The notes under the pieces: generated by a model
What the model was told of the DNA's origin: nothing
What the model saw: only the letters and a program-made list of their open reading frames with translations
Database searches by the model: none
Position numbers and translations under genes: made by a program
Assembly (NCBI RefSeq): GCF_007954355.1
Contig: NZ_VOLR01000015.1
Span: 1-64,000 of the forward strand
Direction of reading: 5' to 3'
DNA from: Colwellia hornerae
GTDB lineage: Bacteria > Pseudomonadota > Gammaproteobacteria > Enterobacterales > Alteromonadaceae
DNA: 64,000 nucleotides
Shown here: piece after piece, positions 26,411 to 35,969 of the stretch
How the letters are laid out: each line of letters opens with the position of its first letter
Position numbering within the stretch: position 1 is the stretch's first letter

Positions 26411-28598
26411 TTTTTAGTTCGGTTGTTGAGTCACCGCCGATCCAAGCGTGAAAGAAACCAGGCTCTGTTTCCAGCTGCATTTTTCGGTTGTAAAAAGCTA
26501 ATTCATCGCTATGAACATTGAATATCACCGTTTTACTCTCGCCGGCAGATAAGTAAAGGCGTTGAAAGCCTTTTAACTCTTTTACTGGACGAGTGACACT
26601 GCCGACTAAATCTCTAATATATAACTGCACAATTTCTTCCGCAGCTAGATTGCCACTATTAGTGAGAGTGGCTGATATTTGAAAAATTTCTCCTATGATC
26701 ACTGCAGGTATGCTGACATGAATATCCTTATAATCAAATTGTGTATAAGAAAGGCCAAAACCAAACGGAAATAAAGGTGTAAAGTGAGTATCTAAGTGGG
26801 TACTTGTCATCCCCAATGAAGTTTGTGGCGCTCTTACTTGTATAGCGTCAATATCGACAAAAGTGTCATCAGAAGCAGGCCTGCCGGTATTCTTTTGGCC
26901 ATAGTAAAGGGGAATTTGGCCAACTGTTCTTGGGAAAGTCACCGGTAGTTTTCCCGAAGGGCACGCGCTCCCAAATAACAAGTCAGTAATGGCGGGACCT
27001 CCCATAGTGCCGGGGTGCCATGCAAAAAGCAGCGCAGCTACTTTAGGAAGGATCTTTTCCAAAGTAATCGGTCTACCCGCCATAATGACCAGCACTATCG
27101 GCGTACCTGTCTGATAAATTGCATTAATTAATTGTTCTTGGCAACCGGGTAAGTCGATAGTAGAACGGCAATGCGCTTCACCCGATAAAATCGCTTCTTC
27201 ACCAAGTATCATTACCGCGACATCAGCTGTAAGCGCTATTTCAATCGCTTGGTTAAAGTCTTCTTGATTATTACTACGAGAGGTTGCTAAGCCCTGAGCA
27301 AACTTTATCTCGACGGTATCTCCAACATAGTCCTTGATCGCCTCTAGGCAAGTAATGCTACTGTCGACTTTAGCATCAAATACCCAAGTCCCTAGTTGCT
27401 CATAACCATCGTTGGCAAGTGGACCAATAACAGCCAGAGAGGCTATTTTTTCTGGTAACAAGGGTAATGTTTTTTGCTTGTTTTTCAGTAAAACGCAGCT
27501 TTGAGAGGCGGCTTTTTTAGCCACTGCTAAATGCGCGCGGTTTAACGGCTCGGTTAAGGGCGTTGATTGAGTAAAGGGGGTTTGAAAAAGTCCTAAATCA
27601 AATTTTAAATTCAACAGGCGAGTCACCTTAGTATCAATTTGTTTAAGCTCAAGTTGGCTATCTTCAATGAGCGCAGGCAAATATTTTGCGTAAGTGTCAC
27701 TGGCCATTTCCATATCAACACCGGCACGACAAGCTTCGAATGCGGCAGAGCCTTCATCGACAGCAAAGCCATGGGTGACTAATTGTGGAATAGACTCCCA
27801 GTCACTGACTAAAGCGCCAGGGAACTGCCATTCGTTACGTAAGATGTCATTAAGTAGCCATGAATTTCCGGTTACAGGTACACCATTAAGGTCGCTAAAT
27901 GACGCCATAAAGGTGGCAACGCCAAAGTCTGCAAGGGCTTTAAAAGGAGGTAGGTAGACATTTCTTAATTCATTTTCTGGTATGTTAGTGGTGTTGTAAT
28001 CACGTCCGCTTTCACTGGCGCCGTAGCCAGCAAAATGTTTTGCACAGGCGGCAATTGAGCTACTATCAGCAAGATTATCTCCTTGAAAACCTTTTACCAT
28101 AGCTATGCCCAGTGTAGAGCAGAGCAAGGGATCTTCACCTAGGCTTTCTGCAATTCGTCCCCACCGAGGATCTCTGCTAATGTCTATCATAGGTGCGAAC
28201 GTCCAATTAACACCATTATTTGCTGACTCTACTGCGGCTATTCTTGCGCAGTCTTCTACCAATTCAGCTGACCAAGATGCCGCTTGTCCCAGTGGAATGG
28301 GAAATATGGTATTAAAGCCATGAATAACATCACGACCGATGAGTAATGGGATACCTAAACGGCTTTCTTCGCTGGCAAGGCGTTGAAATTCGTTAATGGT
28401 TTCTACATCGACTTCATTGAGGACCGAGCCAACAGCGCCGTTTTTTATTAGCGACCTTAGGTTTTCATCTTCATTGTTGAATTGGCTCATTTGGCCAATT
28501 TTTTCTTTTAATGTCATGTGGGCAAGCAGAGCAGACACGTAAGATGCTTTATCTAAATCCTTGGCGTTGTTTAACTGCTGACAAATATTTACTGGCAT
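26385..28598 (-). CDS. GH3 beta-glucosidase (long form)
   Basis: 737 residues from the ATG at 28598, preferred over the TTG at 28610 because GAGAG lies just before it. No signal peptide is seen. The barrel domain has GRDVIHGFNTIFP, DPRWGRIAESLGEDP, CAKHFAGYG and nucleophile D266 in ALVSDWESI. The second domain has VMILGEEAILSGEAH with the acid/base region, and the C-terminus carries a fibronectin III-like domain (about 635-730, ending RKMQLETEPGFFHAWIGG). This is the BglX-like architecture. It is predicted to hydrolyse beta-linked glucose oligomers. It is divergent from a GPH sugar symporter, sharing a 393-nt control region, which supports a role in using imported glucan fragments. Confidence 0.93.
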   Translation of the reverse strand: MPVNICQQLNNAKDLDKASYVSALLAHMTLKEKIGQMSQFNNEDENLRSLIKNGAVGSVLNEVDVETINEFQRLASEESRLGIPLLIGRDVIHGFNTIFPIPLGQAASWSAELVEDCARIAAVESANNGVNWTFAPMIDISRDPRWGRIAESLGEDPLLCSTLGIAMVKGFQGDNLADSSSIAACAKHFAGYGASESGRDYNTTNIPENELRNVYLPPFKALADFGVATFMASFSDLNGVPVTGNSWLLNDILRNEWQFPGALVSDWESIPQLVTHGFAVDEGSAAFEACRAGVDMEMASDTYAKYLPALIEDSQLELKQIDTKVTRLLNLKFDLGLFQTPFTQSTPLTEPLNRAHLAVAKKAASQSCVLLKNKQKTLPLLPEKIASLAVIGPLANDGYEQLGTWVFDAKVDSSITCLEAIKDYVGDTVEIKFAQGLATSRSNNQEDFNQAIEIALTADVAVMILGEEAILSGEAHCRSTIDLPGCQEQLINAIYQTGTPIVLVIMAGRPITLEKILPKVAALLFAWHPGTMGGPAITDLLFGSACPSGKLPVTFPRTVGQIPLYYGQKNTGRPASDDTFVDIDAIQVRAPQTSLGMTSTHLDTHFTPLFPFGFGLSYTQFDYKDIHVSIPAVIIGEIFQISATLTNSGNLAAEEIVQLYIRDLVGSVTRPVKELKGFQRLYLSAGESKTVIFNVHSDELAFYNRKMQLETEPGFFHAWIGGDSTTELKTSFELMAK

Positions 28599-28991
28599 TA
28601 CATCTCTCAAATGAAATCAAAAATTTAAATTGGAACAGCTAATTGACCATCGCTATATTTTTTAAAATTAACCTATTCTTACAGACTATTACGAATGTAA
28701 GTGGATACAACTAAAATACGGTAGGGTGGACTTATTTTGAGGTTATCGGGATTTTATAACTTTTATCAATGACTTTTTATTCCACTATAGAGCCAGTAAA
28801 AAAACTCATCTAAATTAAAAAAGTGTATTGTGACCATTTCATCGCCCCATAATGACCGACTCATCGTTTTTATATTGTTTAAGATCTACATTTATATAAT
28901 GTCAGAAGGACCTTTATAATTGAAACCTTTCACTAAATTTTAATTAGGCTAAAGTTTCATTCAATAATCATTTTCAACGGAATAGCGCTTT
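28599..28991. other. Divergent control region between GH3 and symporter genes
   Basis: 393 nt with no open frame. It contains one copy of the shared upstream element and a TATAAT at 28895-28900 facing the symporter gene. It should also hold the leftward promoter for the GH3 genes. Confidence 0.6.
28834..28858 (+). promoter_or_regulatory. Shared upstream element, copy 1 (CCATTTCA...TGACCG)
   Basis: CCATTTCA at 28834-28841 and TGACCG at 28853-28858 flank a C-rich core (CGCCCCAT). A TATAAT at 28895-28900 starts 37 nt after the TGACCG end. Matching elements occur at 30691 and 55628 with the same geometry relative to a candidate -10, although the spacing between the two half-motifs is 11 nt here against 18-19 nt there. 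Confidence 0.5.
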
Positions 28992-30500
28992 ATGAGTACG
29001 CAAGAAAATTATCAAACCGCGACTGAAGATAAAATTTCCACGCTAAGAAAAATTATTTATGGCTTTGGCGCTTTCGTAAATAACTTATTAGGTGCGGCAA
29101 TTGGTACTATGACCATAGTGCTTAACTTGGGTTTAGGTATGAATCCAGCTTTAGTCGGTTTGTTAGGCGCATTGCCTCGTTTGGTCGATGCCTTTACTGA
29201 TCCGTTAATGGGCTATATTTCCGATCACACAAGATCAAAATGGGGTCGACGCAGACCCTATATATTCTGGGGGGCTATTGTCGCAGGTATTACTTTTGCC
29301 TTGTTATGGCAATTACCGAGAGGCCAGAGTGAAGAATTTTACTTTTGGTTCTTTTTAATTGGTTCTATCATTTTTTATCTAGCCTACACTATTTTTGCAA
29401 CACCATGGGTCGCATTAGGTTATGAATTAACGCCAGATTATCATGAACGTACCAGTATCATGGCTGTGCAGAATTTTATGGGCCAATTTGCGTGGTTATT
29501 TGCACCTTGGTTCTTACTGTTTATGCAAAATGAATCGCTGTTTAGCGATATGATTGAAGGTGCCAGTTGGTTAGCCGTCATTATTGGGCTATTTACTATT
29601 ATTGTTGGTATTTTACCGGCAATATTTCTTACTGAACGCTTTACACCCATAGCAACTTCAAAAACGATTATTGACCCGAATGCACCACCAGTAAAACCAA
29701 GAAGCTTGAGTTATGCCGTTGCTGATTTCTTTAAGGGCTTTTTAATTACACTTAAATTTAAGCCTTTCCTTAGTTTATGTGGTGCAACCTTTTTAGTGTT
29801 CAACGGCTTTATGATGGTTTCAGCTTTCCAAAGTTACGTGATTATTTATTATGTCTTTGGCGGCGATCAAGCATTAGGTGCTGAATATGTCGGTTGGGCG
29901 GGTACGGTGTCATTTATTTCAACGTCTTGTGCTATTTTTATTGTCACTAAATTATCAAGCTGGTTAGGGAAGCGAAATGCTTTTTTCATTACCATTGCCA
30001 TTTCTATCTTTGGTTATGCACTTAAATGGATTTGTTTTACACCGGATAATCCTATGCTAGTGATTATTCCACCAATATTTTTCTCTTTTGGTTTAGGCGG
30101 CTTGTTCACCTTAATGGGATCTATGGTTGCTGATGTCTGTGATCTTGATGAATTAGAAACCGGTGAACGACGTGAAGGTATGTTTGGCTCAATTTATTGG
30201 TGGGTTGTTAAATTAGGCTTGGCTGCGGCGATGGCAGCTGGTGGTTTCTTACTTCATGCAACAGGTTTTGATGTTGCGTTAGCTGGAGCTCAATCTGCTG
30301 ATACGCTGTTTTATATGCGCTTAGCTGATGTACTTGTGCCTGTATTTTGTTCAGTGGTTGCTATTTGGATGGTCGCTACTTACCCGATTACTGAGAAAAT
30401 GGCTCATGATACCCGTAGTAAACTTGAGGCACGTCGAGGAAAAATGGCGGCTGAAGTGAATGCCTTAGATGAAAATACTGACGGTGTTACGCCTGCCTAA
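28992..30500 (+). CDS. GPH-family sugar:cation symporter
   Basis: 502 residues with about 12 membrane helices. Diagnostic features of the glycoside-pentoside-hexuronide family are present: DAFTDPLMGYISDHTRSKWG in the helix 2-3 loop, GRRRPYIFWGA, and DVCDLDELETGERREGMFGS before the late helices. The C-terminal tail (about 470-502) is hydrophilic. It should import glucose or short glucosides across the inner membrane with Na+ or H+. It is divergent from two GH3 beta-glucosidases, so imported oligomers could be hydrolysed at once. An upstream element shared with two other glycan genes lies 134 nt before the start. Confidence 0.9.
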   Translation: MSTQENYQTATEDKISTLRKIIYGFGAFVNNLLGAAIGTMTIVLNLGLGMNPALVGLLGALPRLVDAFTDPLMGYISDHTRSKWGRRRPYIFWGAIVAGITFALLWQLPRGQSEEFYFWFFLIGSIIFYLAYTIFATPWVALGYELTPDYHERTSIMAVQNFMGQFAWLFAPWFLLFMQNESLFSDMIEGASWLAVIIGLFTIIVGILPAIFLTERFTPIATSKTIIDPNAPPVKPRSLSYAVADFFKGFLITLKFKPFLSLCGATFLVFNGFMMVSAFQSYVIIYYVFGGDQALGAEYVGWAGTVSFISTSCAIFIVTKLSSWLGKRNAFFITIAISIFGYALKWICFTPDNPMLVIIPPIFFSFGLGGLFTLMGSMVADVCDLDELETGERREGMFGSIYWWVVKLGLAAAMAAGGFLLHATGFDVALAGAQSADTLFYMRLADVLVPVFCSVVAIWMVATYPITEKMAHDTRSKLEARRGKMAAEVNALDENTDGVTPA

Positions 30501-30512
30501 GGCACTTATAAA

Positions 30513-30548
30513 TTGTATATCTACATAGTTAACCATGTAGATATACAA
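30513..30548 (+). terminator. Probable terminator after the symporter gene
   Basis: TTGTATATCTACAT at 30513-30526 pairs perfectly (14 bp) with ATGTAGATATACAA at 30535-30548 around an eight-base loop. A T-rich run begins a few bases later (near 30556). Confidence 0.6.
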
Positions 30549-30690
30549 CCCGCTATATTTTTTTAGTTAAAATAAATACGAAATAAAACAAAGTCAATTT
30601 TTTTAAGTTATTGTTTTAAATAAATTAAAATGATTTTTTTGTATGGGTGATAACAAAAGCTTATCATGAGTACTTGTTTATATCCCTTAT

Positions 30691-30766
30691 CCATTTCAAC
30701 TTTTCCTACCCCCCCTTTGACCGTATTTCGATGCTGTTTGACCAATAATTGTGCTAAAAATATTCA
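30691..30766 (+). promoter_or_regulatory. Shared upstream element, copy 2, with promoter
   Basis: CCATTTCA at 30691-30698, a C-rich core and TGACCG at 30718-30723. The match to the 55628 copy extends through TGACCGTATTT, ATGCT and TTGTGCTAAAA. The candidate -10 TATTCA at 30761 starts 38 nt after TGACCG. Confidence 0.6.
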
Positions 30767-30949
30767 AGTCCGAACATGGCTATTTATAGGATGCTCGACA
30801 GTAAGATAATTCAAAAATGCAGAGTTAGCGCTTATTGATATAAGTGCAGCAGTACTGTTTATCTTTTGGGATAGTTATAAACCAAATTATTCATTAAGCC
30901 GGTTAATCATTGACTTAATTGAATATTTTAATAGAAGAATAATAAAATA

Positions 30950-33900
30950 ATGAGAAAATCAACATTAAATCTTAGTGCACTAACAGGAGCTTTAAGTGTT
31001 TTTTCAAAAAAAATGCTTTCATTGTTATTACTCAGTACGCTAATAAGTTGTGGAGGTGGGTCAACTCCAACAGAAAAAGAGACTATCAATGCAGATACTG
31101 ATAACGACGGAGTATTCGACCAAGTCGATTCGTGTCCTAATACATTAGCCAATACCACTGTAGATGCGAGTGGTTGCGACATCATTATTGTTAGTGTCGA
31201 TACGGACAGTGATAATGATGGTGTTAAAGATGCAGCTGATACTTGTCCTGAAACTCCAGACAATACAAGGGTAGACAGCTCTGGCTGTGCGGTCATTGAA
31301 GAGGTTGTTGATGTGCTTGTTCAAGCAGAAGATTACATCAGCTATTTTGATACCACAGCGAGAAATGAAGGCGGAGCAAGTTACCGTAATGACGCTGTAG
31401 ATATCGAAGTTACCACTGATGTGGGCGGCGGTTACAATATTGGTTATACCCAAGCAACAGAATGGCTAGAATACCCGGTAACCTTAAGTGCTGGGACTTA
31501 TACCATTAGCAGCCGTGTGGCTTCAGATTCAGGCGGTGGTAATTATACGCTGTCGATAAATGGCAATACAATTGGTAGTGACAATGTTGCTAGCACGGGG
31601 GGATGGCAAACCTTTGAAACCCATGTGGTTAATTCGTTTTTAACGACGAGCGGTACTTTTACCTTACGGTTAGCGATAAACGCAGGTTCATTCAATATTA
31701 ATTGGCTGCAAATAACAGCGGTTATTGATGATGATTTAGATGGTATTGGTAACGACCTAGATTTGTGTCCTGATACGCTTGAAAATGCAGAAATTAATGA
31801 GGTCGGGTGCGCTGACTCAGATGGTGATGGCGTGTTTAATAATCTGGATAATTGTCCAGATACACCTATCGGGACCTTTGTGGATTTTGTCGGCTGTGAA
31901 GCCGTAGAACAGTTAATTGAAGTGGCGTTTAACAACGATATTCTTGTTGGTGGTGAAGACAGCCAAAAGCCAGGTTTTAGTTTATATACCTTTGATAATG
32001 ACATTGGATCTGACGGCAGTAATTGCAACGACGGTTGTGCGGTTAATTGGCCTCCACTTTTAGTGGCTGATGGTGTCGCTTCTGGTGTGCCAAATTTATC
32101 AATCATTAATCGAAATGATGGCACAACACAAGCTGCCTATCAGGGTAAACCGTTATACTTTTATAAAGGTGACACCGAAAAAGGAACCACTGAAGGTGCG
32201 GCTATAGCGGGTTGGAACCTTCAAGAATACGGACTTTTTGGTGATATCGTGCCACTTTATACCTCTAGCACGGCACAAGAACATGCTTTAATTTATGAAA
32301 CTAATGATGCTGTGGTTACCAAGTTCGCTGACAGAGGACGTGATCGTCATGCTAAAGAAGATCAATTTCAGCAATACGATCATTACCTTTCTCATTATTG
32401 GACCCATAGAACAGCGCGCTATAAATTCACCGATTATGTGGCTAAAGGCGGCTCATCTATTTTAATTGAATGGGTAACACAATGGCAGCTTGAGGCATTA
32501 GAATTTAGGGCATGGTATTCAGGAATGAATACGGTTGCTGAATACCATGGTAATTATGAGCCTAACGTTGTGACGGTCGGTCACGGTAGTTACGATGACG
32601 ACCTTGTGCAAACAAGTACTAGCGGCGATCAATATAAATATTCAGTAACCATTAATGAGTTTCGCGGACTTAATGGCAGCATAGAAACCCTCAGTATTGG
32701 CCAACACATGGAAATTGAAGTCAGTCAGTTTTTACTAGGCGTTCCTGAGGGGCGGTCAAATTATTACGGCACAACTTATCTTTACCAAGTAGGTAAAGGT
32801 GGCATGGCTCCTTGGAAAGCAGTCGGAGATTTTGATGATAAATCATCAGAGCGTGAAAACTCACATCCTATTGCTAAACAAGGTTGGTTAGGTGGAAATA
32901 CCACATTATCTTATCAATATACAAATGAACCTAATGACCACTTCATGCAAATGGCAACTAATTTATCAAGTTTAAATGGGCAAGCGTTCGTTTTAGGAAG
33001 ACGTATTCATCATACCTCTTTTGTTGATGGTAAACATGATGAAGACCCAGCCAATGGTGTTTTTTCAGAAATGGTAGGTAAGTCAGGTACACATTTTGTT
33101 AATCATAGTTGCGCAAGTTGTCATGAACGTAATGGTAGGGCAGCTCCGGCACCAATTGGCGAGGCATTAGACAAATGGGTCTTTAAAATTGCTGATGCTG
33201 ATGGTGAACCCGATGCCCAGCGTGGCGATGTTTTACAGCCATCGAATACGGGAAGCGTACAAAGTGAAGGAACGGTAGCTATTGAATCATGGACTGAGGT
33301 GAATGGTTTACGTTCACCTAATTATAAGTTTTCAACGGGTACGCCAGAAAAATTCTCAGCACGCATTGCACCTCAACTCGTTGGCCTAGGATTATTAGAA
33401 GCAATTCCTGAAGAAACTATTTTAGCGATGGCTGATGTTAATGATGAATTTGCTCCCTTTGGTATTTCAGGTAAAGCGCAAAGTGCTATCGATCCCGAAA
33501 CCCAAGATATTCGCCTTGGACGTTTTGGTTGGAAAGCCGCTACATCAAGCATAAAGCATCAAGTTGCGGCAGCGTTTAATACTGATATGGGGGTGATGAC
33601 CTCTGTACTACCATCACCAGATTGTGGTTCTGCTCAACAAGAAAGAAATGAATGTGGTCATGACCAATCTGAAATAAGCGACCAGCACTTGAACAATTTA
33701 GTGAAATACATCGCATTGTTGGGTGTACGAGCGCAACGTGGCCTTGATGATCCTCAGGTACAACAAGGACAAGCGTTATTCTCAAGTATTGGTTGTGTGG
33801 ATTGTCATACCGCAACACTGCAAACCAGTATTTATCATCCGTTTACAGAACTAAGAGATCAAACTATTCATCCTTATACCGACTTACTGTTACATGATAT

Positions 33901-34201
33901 GGGTGAAGGTCTTGCTGACAACTTAGGAGAGGGTAACGCTACAGGGGCTGAATGGCGAACAACACCGCTATGGGGCATAGGTTTGTCGGCTTGCGTTACT
34001 GGAGGTGTAGAAAACCCCGTTGGCGGCCAAGGTAATGAAGTTTGTACGCCCGAGCATAGTTATTTACATGACGGACGGGCGAGAACGATTGATGAAGCAA
34101 TTCTCTGGCACGGTGGGGAATCAGAAGCTTCTAAAGTTAAGTATGAAGCACTTTCTGATGCTGACGAAGCTGCATTAATAGCCTTTTTAAAATCACTATA
34201 A
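30950..34201 (+). CDS. Surface lipoprotein fusing TSP3, CBM6 and a two-haem cytochrome region
   Basis: 1083 residues. The lipobox LISC places the lipidated Cys at 34. Order: TSP3-type calcium repeats (DTDNDGVFDQVDSCP and a second, about 45-115); a CBM6 domain (about 123-256; VQAEDYISYFDTTARNEGG, ATEWLEYPV, WQTFETHVV, FNINWLQI); TSP3 repeats (about 258-325); a secreted-repeat domain of the Lipoprotein_15 type (about 330-425; YTFDNDIGSD, CAVNWPPLL); then a large region with two CxxCH haem sites, C721-H725 (CASCH) and C949-H953 (CVDCH), resembling di-haem oxidoreductases (DHOR/DUF1111-like). It is probably an outer-membrane or extracellular glycan-binding redox protein. It lies 70 nt upstream of a GH16 gene within the glucan block. 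Its electron partner is unknown. Confidence 0.8.
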   Translation: MRKSTLNLSALTGALSVFSKKMLSLLLLSTLISCGGGSTPTEKETINADTDNDGVFDQVDSCPNTLANTTVDASGCDIIIVSVDTDSDNDGVKDAADTCPETPDNTRVDSSGCAVIEEVVDVLVQAEDYISYFDTTARNEGGASYRNDAVDIEVTTDVGGGYNIGYTQATEWLEYPVTLSAGTYTISSRVASDSGGGNYTLSINGNTIGSDNVASTGGWQTFETHVVNSFLTTSGTFTLRLAINAGSFNINWLQITAVIDDDLDGIGNDLDLCPDTLENAEINEVGCADSDGDGVFNNLDNCPDTPIGTFVDFVGCEAVEQLIEVAFNNDILVGGEDSQKPGFSLYTFDNDIGSDGSNCNDGCAVNWPPLLVADGVASGVPNLSIINRNDGTTQAAYQGKPLYFYKGDTEKGTTEGAAIAGWNLQEYGLFGDIVPLYTSSTAQEHALIYETNDAVVTKFADRGRDRHAKEDQFQQYDHYLSHYWTHRTARYKFTDYVAKGGSSILIEWVTQWQLEALEFRAWYSGMNTVAEYHGNYEPNVVTVGHGSYDDDLVQTSTSGDQYKYSVTINEFRGLNGSIETLSIGQHMEIEVSQFLLGVPEGRSNYYGTTYLYQVGKGGMAPWKAVGDFDDKSSERENSHPIAKQGWLGGNTTLSYQYTNEPNDHFMQMATNLSSLNGQAFVLGRRIHHTSFVDGKHDEDPANGVFSEMVGKSGTHFVNHSCASCHERNGRAAPAPIGEALDKWVFKIADADGEPDAQRGDVLQPSNTGSVQSEGTVAIESWTEVNGLRSPNYKFSTGTPEKFSARIAPQLVGLGLLEAIPEETILAMADVNDEFAPFGISGKAQSAIDPETQDIRLGRFGWKAATSSIKHQVAAAFNTDMGVMTSVLPSPDCGSAQQERNECGHDQSEISDQHLNNLVKYIALLGVRAQRGLDDPQVQQGQALFSSIGCVDCHTATLQTSIYHPFTELRDQTIHPYTDLLLHDMGEGLADNLGEGNATGAEWRTTPLWGIGLSACVTGGVENPVGGQGNEVCTPEHSYLHDGRARTIDEAILWHGGESEASKVKYEALSDADEAALIAFLKSL

Positions 34202-34210
34202 AATCAGCAG

Positions 34211-34250
34211 CTTATTAAATTGATTATCGATTGATTTAATAAGTTCTTTT
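34211..34250 (+). terminator. Hairpin with T-rich tail between the haem lipoprotein and GH16 genes
   Basis: CTTATTAAAT at 34211-34220 pairs with ATTTAATAAG at 34234-34243, followed by TTCTTTT. The stem is AT-rich, so termination is probably partial, leaving some read-through into the GH16 gene. Confidence 0.5.
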
Positions 34251-34269
34251 AAGAAAAAAGAGAATAATA

Positions 34270-35289
34270 ATGAACCAATATTCAGTTTATCAGTGCAATG
34301 TTAATTCAATGCTAAAGAATATCAGCTTTAAAAGTCGACTGTTTTTAATGAGTTTGCTGAGTTTGTTAATAACGACACCTACTATGGCAGGTTGGGAAGT
34401 TAACTATATAGATACTTTTTCAGGAGACAGTGTTAATTGGCAAAATTGGACGGCCCAAGTCGATGCTAATTTTAATAACGAAGTTCAATGTTATACCGAT
34501 GATGATAGTTCCATTGATAAGAACTTTGATGTCTCTGATGGCACCTTAAAAATAATCGCCAGAAAGCAGCAAACTAATTGTGTAGGCTTGAATAATCAAT
34601 CTAGAGATTGGACCTCCGGGCGAATTAACGGTAAAGATAAACGTGAGTTTCTCTATGGCAGAATAGAGTCAAGAATTCGTTTTCATAACCTTGAAGGGGG
34701 GTCTTGGCCGGCGTTTTGGATGTTAGAGAATCGTATCGCTGAAAGCCCACGTAAAAATGATGATGACTTTGTTAACTGGCCCAACCCAGGTGCTGGCGAG
34801 ATTGATGTCTGGGAATGGTTTGCCAATAGCCCGAGTACTTATATAACTAACTTTTTTAATACCGGCGGCGGCTCTTGCGGTAATGAAGTGAGATTCGCTT
34901 ATCCAAATGGCGCTAATGATGTACTCGATTGGCATGATTACGCGATAGAATGGGATGAAAACAACATATCATTTTATATGGATGATACCTTAGTCACTTC
35001 GCATAATGTATCGAATTGTCCACAATATAAAGAACCGATGTTTGTTTTACTCAACGTTGCTATGGGGGGAAATCTAGGTGGGGCGATAGACCCAAGTCTG
35101 CGTAAAGTCACCATGGAAGTGGATTATTTGGCGCATTGTACTGCTACCAATCAAAATAATGCCCAGCGCTGTAATGAAAATACGCCCGCTGTTTATGCTG
35201 ATGATGATAACGACGGCATAGAGAACAACCTTGATCAGTGTCCAAATACTCCATCAGGAGAAAGTGTTGATGAAAAGGGCTGTTTCTAA
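34270..35289 (+). CDS. GH16 endo-beta-glucanase, interrupted before its C-terminal tail
   Basis: 339 residues. The signal peptide ends near TMA (residue 40); the ATG at 34309 would give a more usual 27-residue signal and may be the true start. The GH16 domain (about 42-290) contains GSWPAFWML and GEIDVWEW, with nucleophile E177, D179 and acid/base E182, so catalysis should be intact. A short TSP3 repeat (DDDNDGIENNLDQCP) closes the protein at GCF-stop. The frame continues without a shift after the TAA into a PKD-like domain and a sorting tail (next entry), so the protein probably once ended at 35727. Laminarinase activity is the likely role. Confidence 0.88.
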   Translation: MNQYSVYQCNVNSMLKNISFKSRLFLMSLLSLLITTPTMAGWEVNYIDTFSGDSVNWQNWTAQVDANFNNEVQCYTDDDSSIDKNFDVSDGTLKIIARKQQTNCVGLNNQSRDWTSGRINGKDKREFLYGRIESRIRFHNLEGGSWPAFWMLENRIAESPRKNDDDFVNWPNPGAGEIDVWEWFANSPSTYITNFFNTGGGSCGNEVRFAYPNGANDVLDWHDYAIEWDENNISFYMDDTLVTSHNVSNCPQYKEPMFVLLNVAMGGNLGGAIDPSLRKVTMEVDYLAHCTATNQNNAQRCNENTPAVYADDDNDGIENNLDQCPNTPSGESVDEKGCF

Positions 35290-35727
35290 GAGATGGTTAA
35301 TATATCTCCTGAAGTTTCTTTGTCGATAACACAGAATAATGTGGCGGTGTCATCAGTTGATATTAGCGGAGGTTTAGTCACAATATCTGCTAACGCCACC
35401 GATGAAAATGCTGATGATATCCTTTCTTATGTTTGGCTTATATCCGGTACTATTCCATCACCTATTATCGACGGTGGTCTTGTTAGTTTTGATCCCTCTT
35501 CTATGGCCGGCGGGAATTCATATCAAGTAGACTTGACCGTAACTGACAACGGTAACCCAAGACTTTCAGTAAGCAACACTATTAAATTTAGCGTTAACAA
35601 TATGCCGCTTGACGCTGGCGATGATGATGAGAGGGGGAAAAGTAGTGGTGGTTTATTCAGTTATTTACTACTGCTGATGTTGATAGTATTTAGGCAGAAG
35701 TATCTTAAACAAAATATGTTCAATTAG
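35290..35727 (+). pseudogene. Detached GH16 C-terminus: PKD-like domain and GlyGly-CTERM-like sorting tail
   Basis: This frame follows the GH16 stop codon (35287-35289) directly and in phase. From residue 2 onward it encodes about 90 residues of a PKD/cadherin-like beta domain (VSLSITQNNVAVSSVDI to DLTVTDNGNPRLSVSN). It ends in an acidic linker (GDDDER), SSGG, a hydrophobic helix (LFSYLLLLMLIVF) and basic RQKYLK, the layout of a GlyGly-CTERM/rhombosortase substrate. The ATG at 35293 has no usable ribosome-binding site, so independent translation is unlikely. It is read as the C-terminus of the GH16 protein cut off by a nonsense mutation or reached by stop-codon read-through. Confidence 0.7.
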
Positions 35728-35969
35728 GAGAACTTTTAATAACAAGGTTGATTTATTAGGATATCAGTATTAACACCGGCAGTGGTTAGTTATAATATTG
35801 ATTGAATAAGTTGCTGATGCAGCATTATATTATTTTATTTATTTGATGTTCTGCTTTCAAAGTAACTCGTGCTGACAAGTTTTAAGCGATAGTGTGTTCT
35901 TTGTTAACTTATTATCTAACGAATATAGACAATCCACACTAGAAATATACCTAAGGGCAGGACATAGAT

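Larger units (their letters stand above)
30501..30949. other. Intergenic region, 449 nt, with terminator and promoter
   Basis: It contains the symporter terminator at 30513-30548, the second copy of the shared upstream element at 30691-30723, and a sigma70-like promoter: TTGACC at 30738-30743, 17-nt spacer, TATTCA at 30761-30766. The leader to the next start is about 180 nt. No open frame was found. Confidence 0.6.

Noticed and set aside
35293-35727. Independent small gene encoding a PKD/GlyGly-CTERM-like protein
   Set aside because: It is in phase with the GH16 frame, has no signal peptide and lacks a ribosome-binding site, so it is treated as the cut-off GH16 tail.
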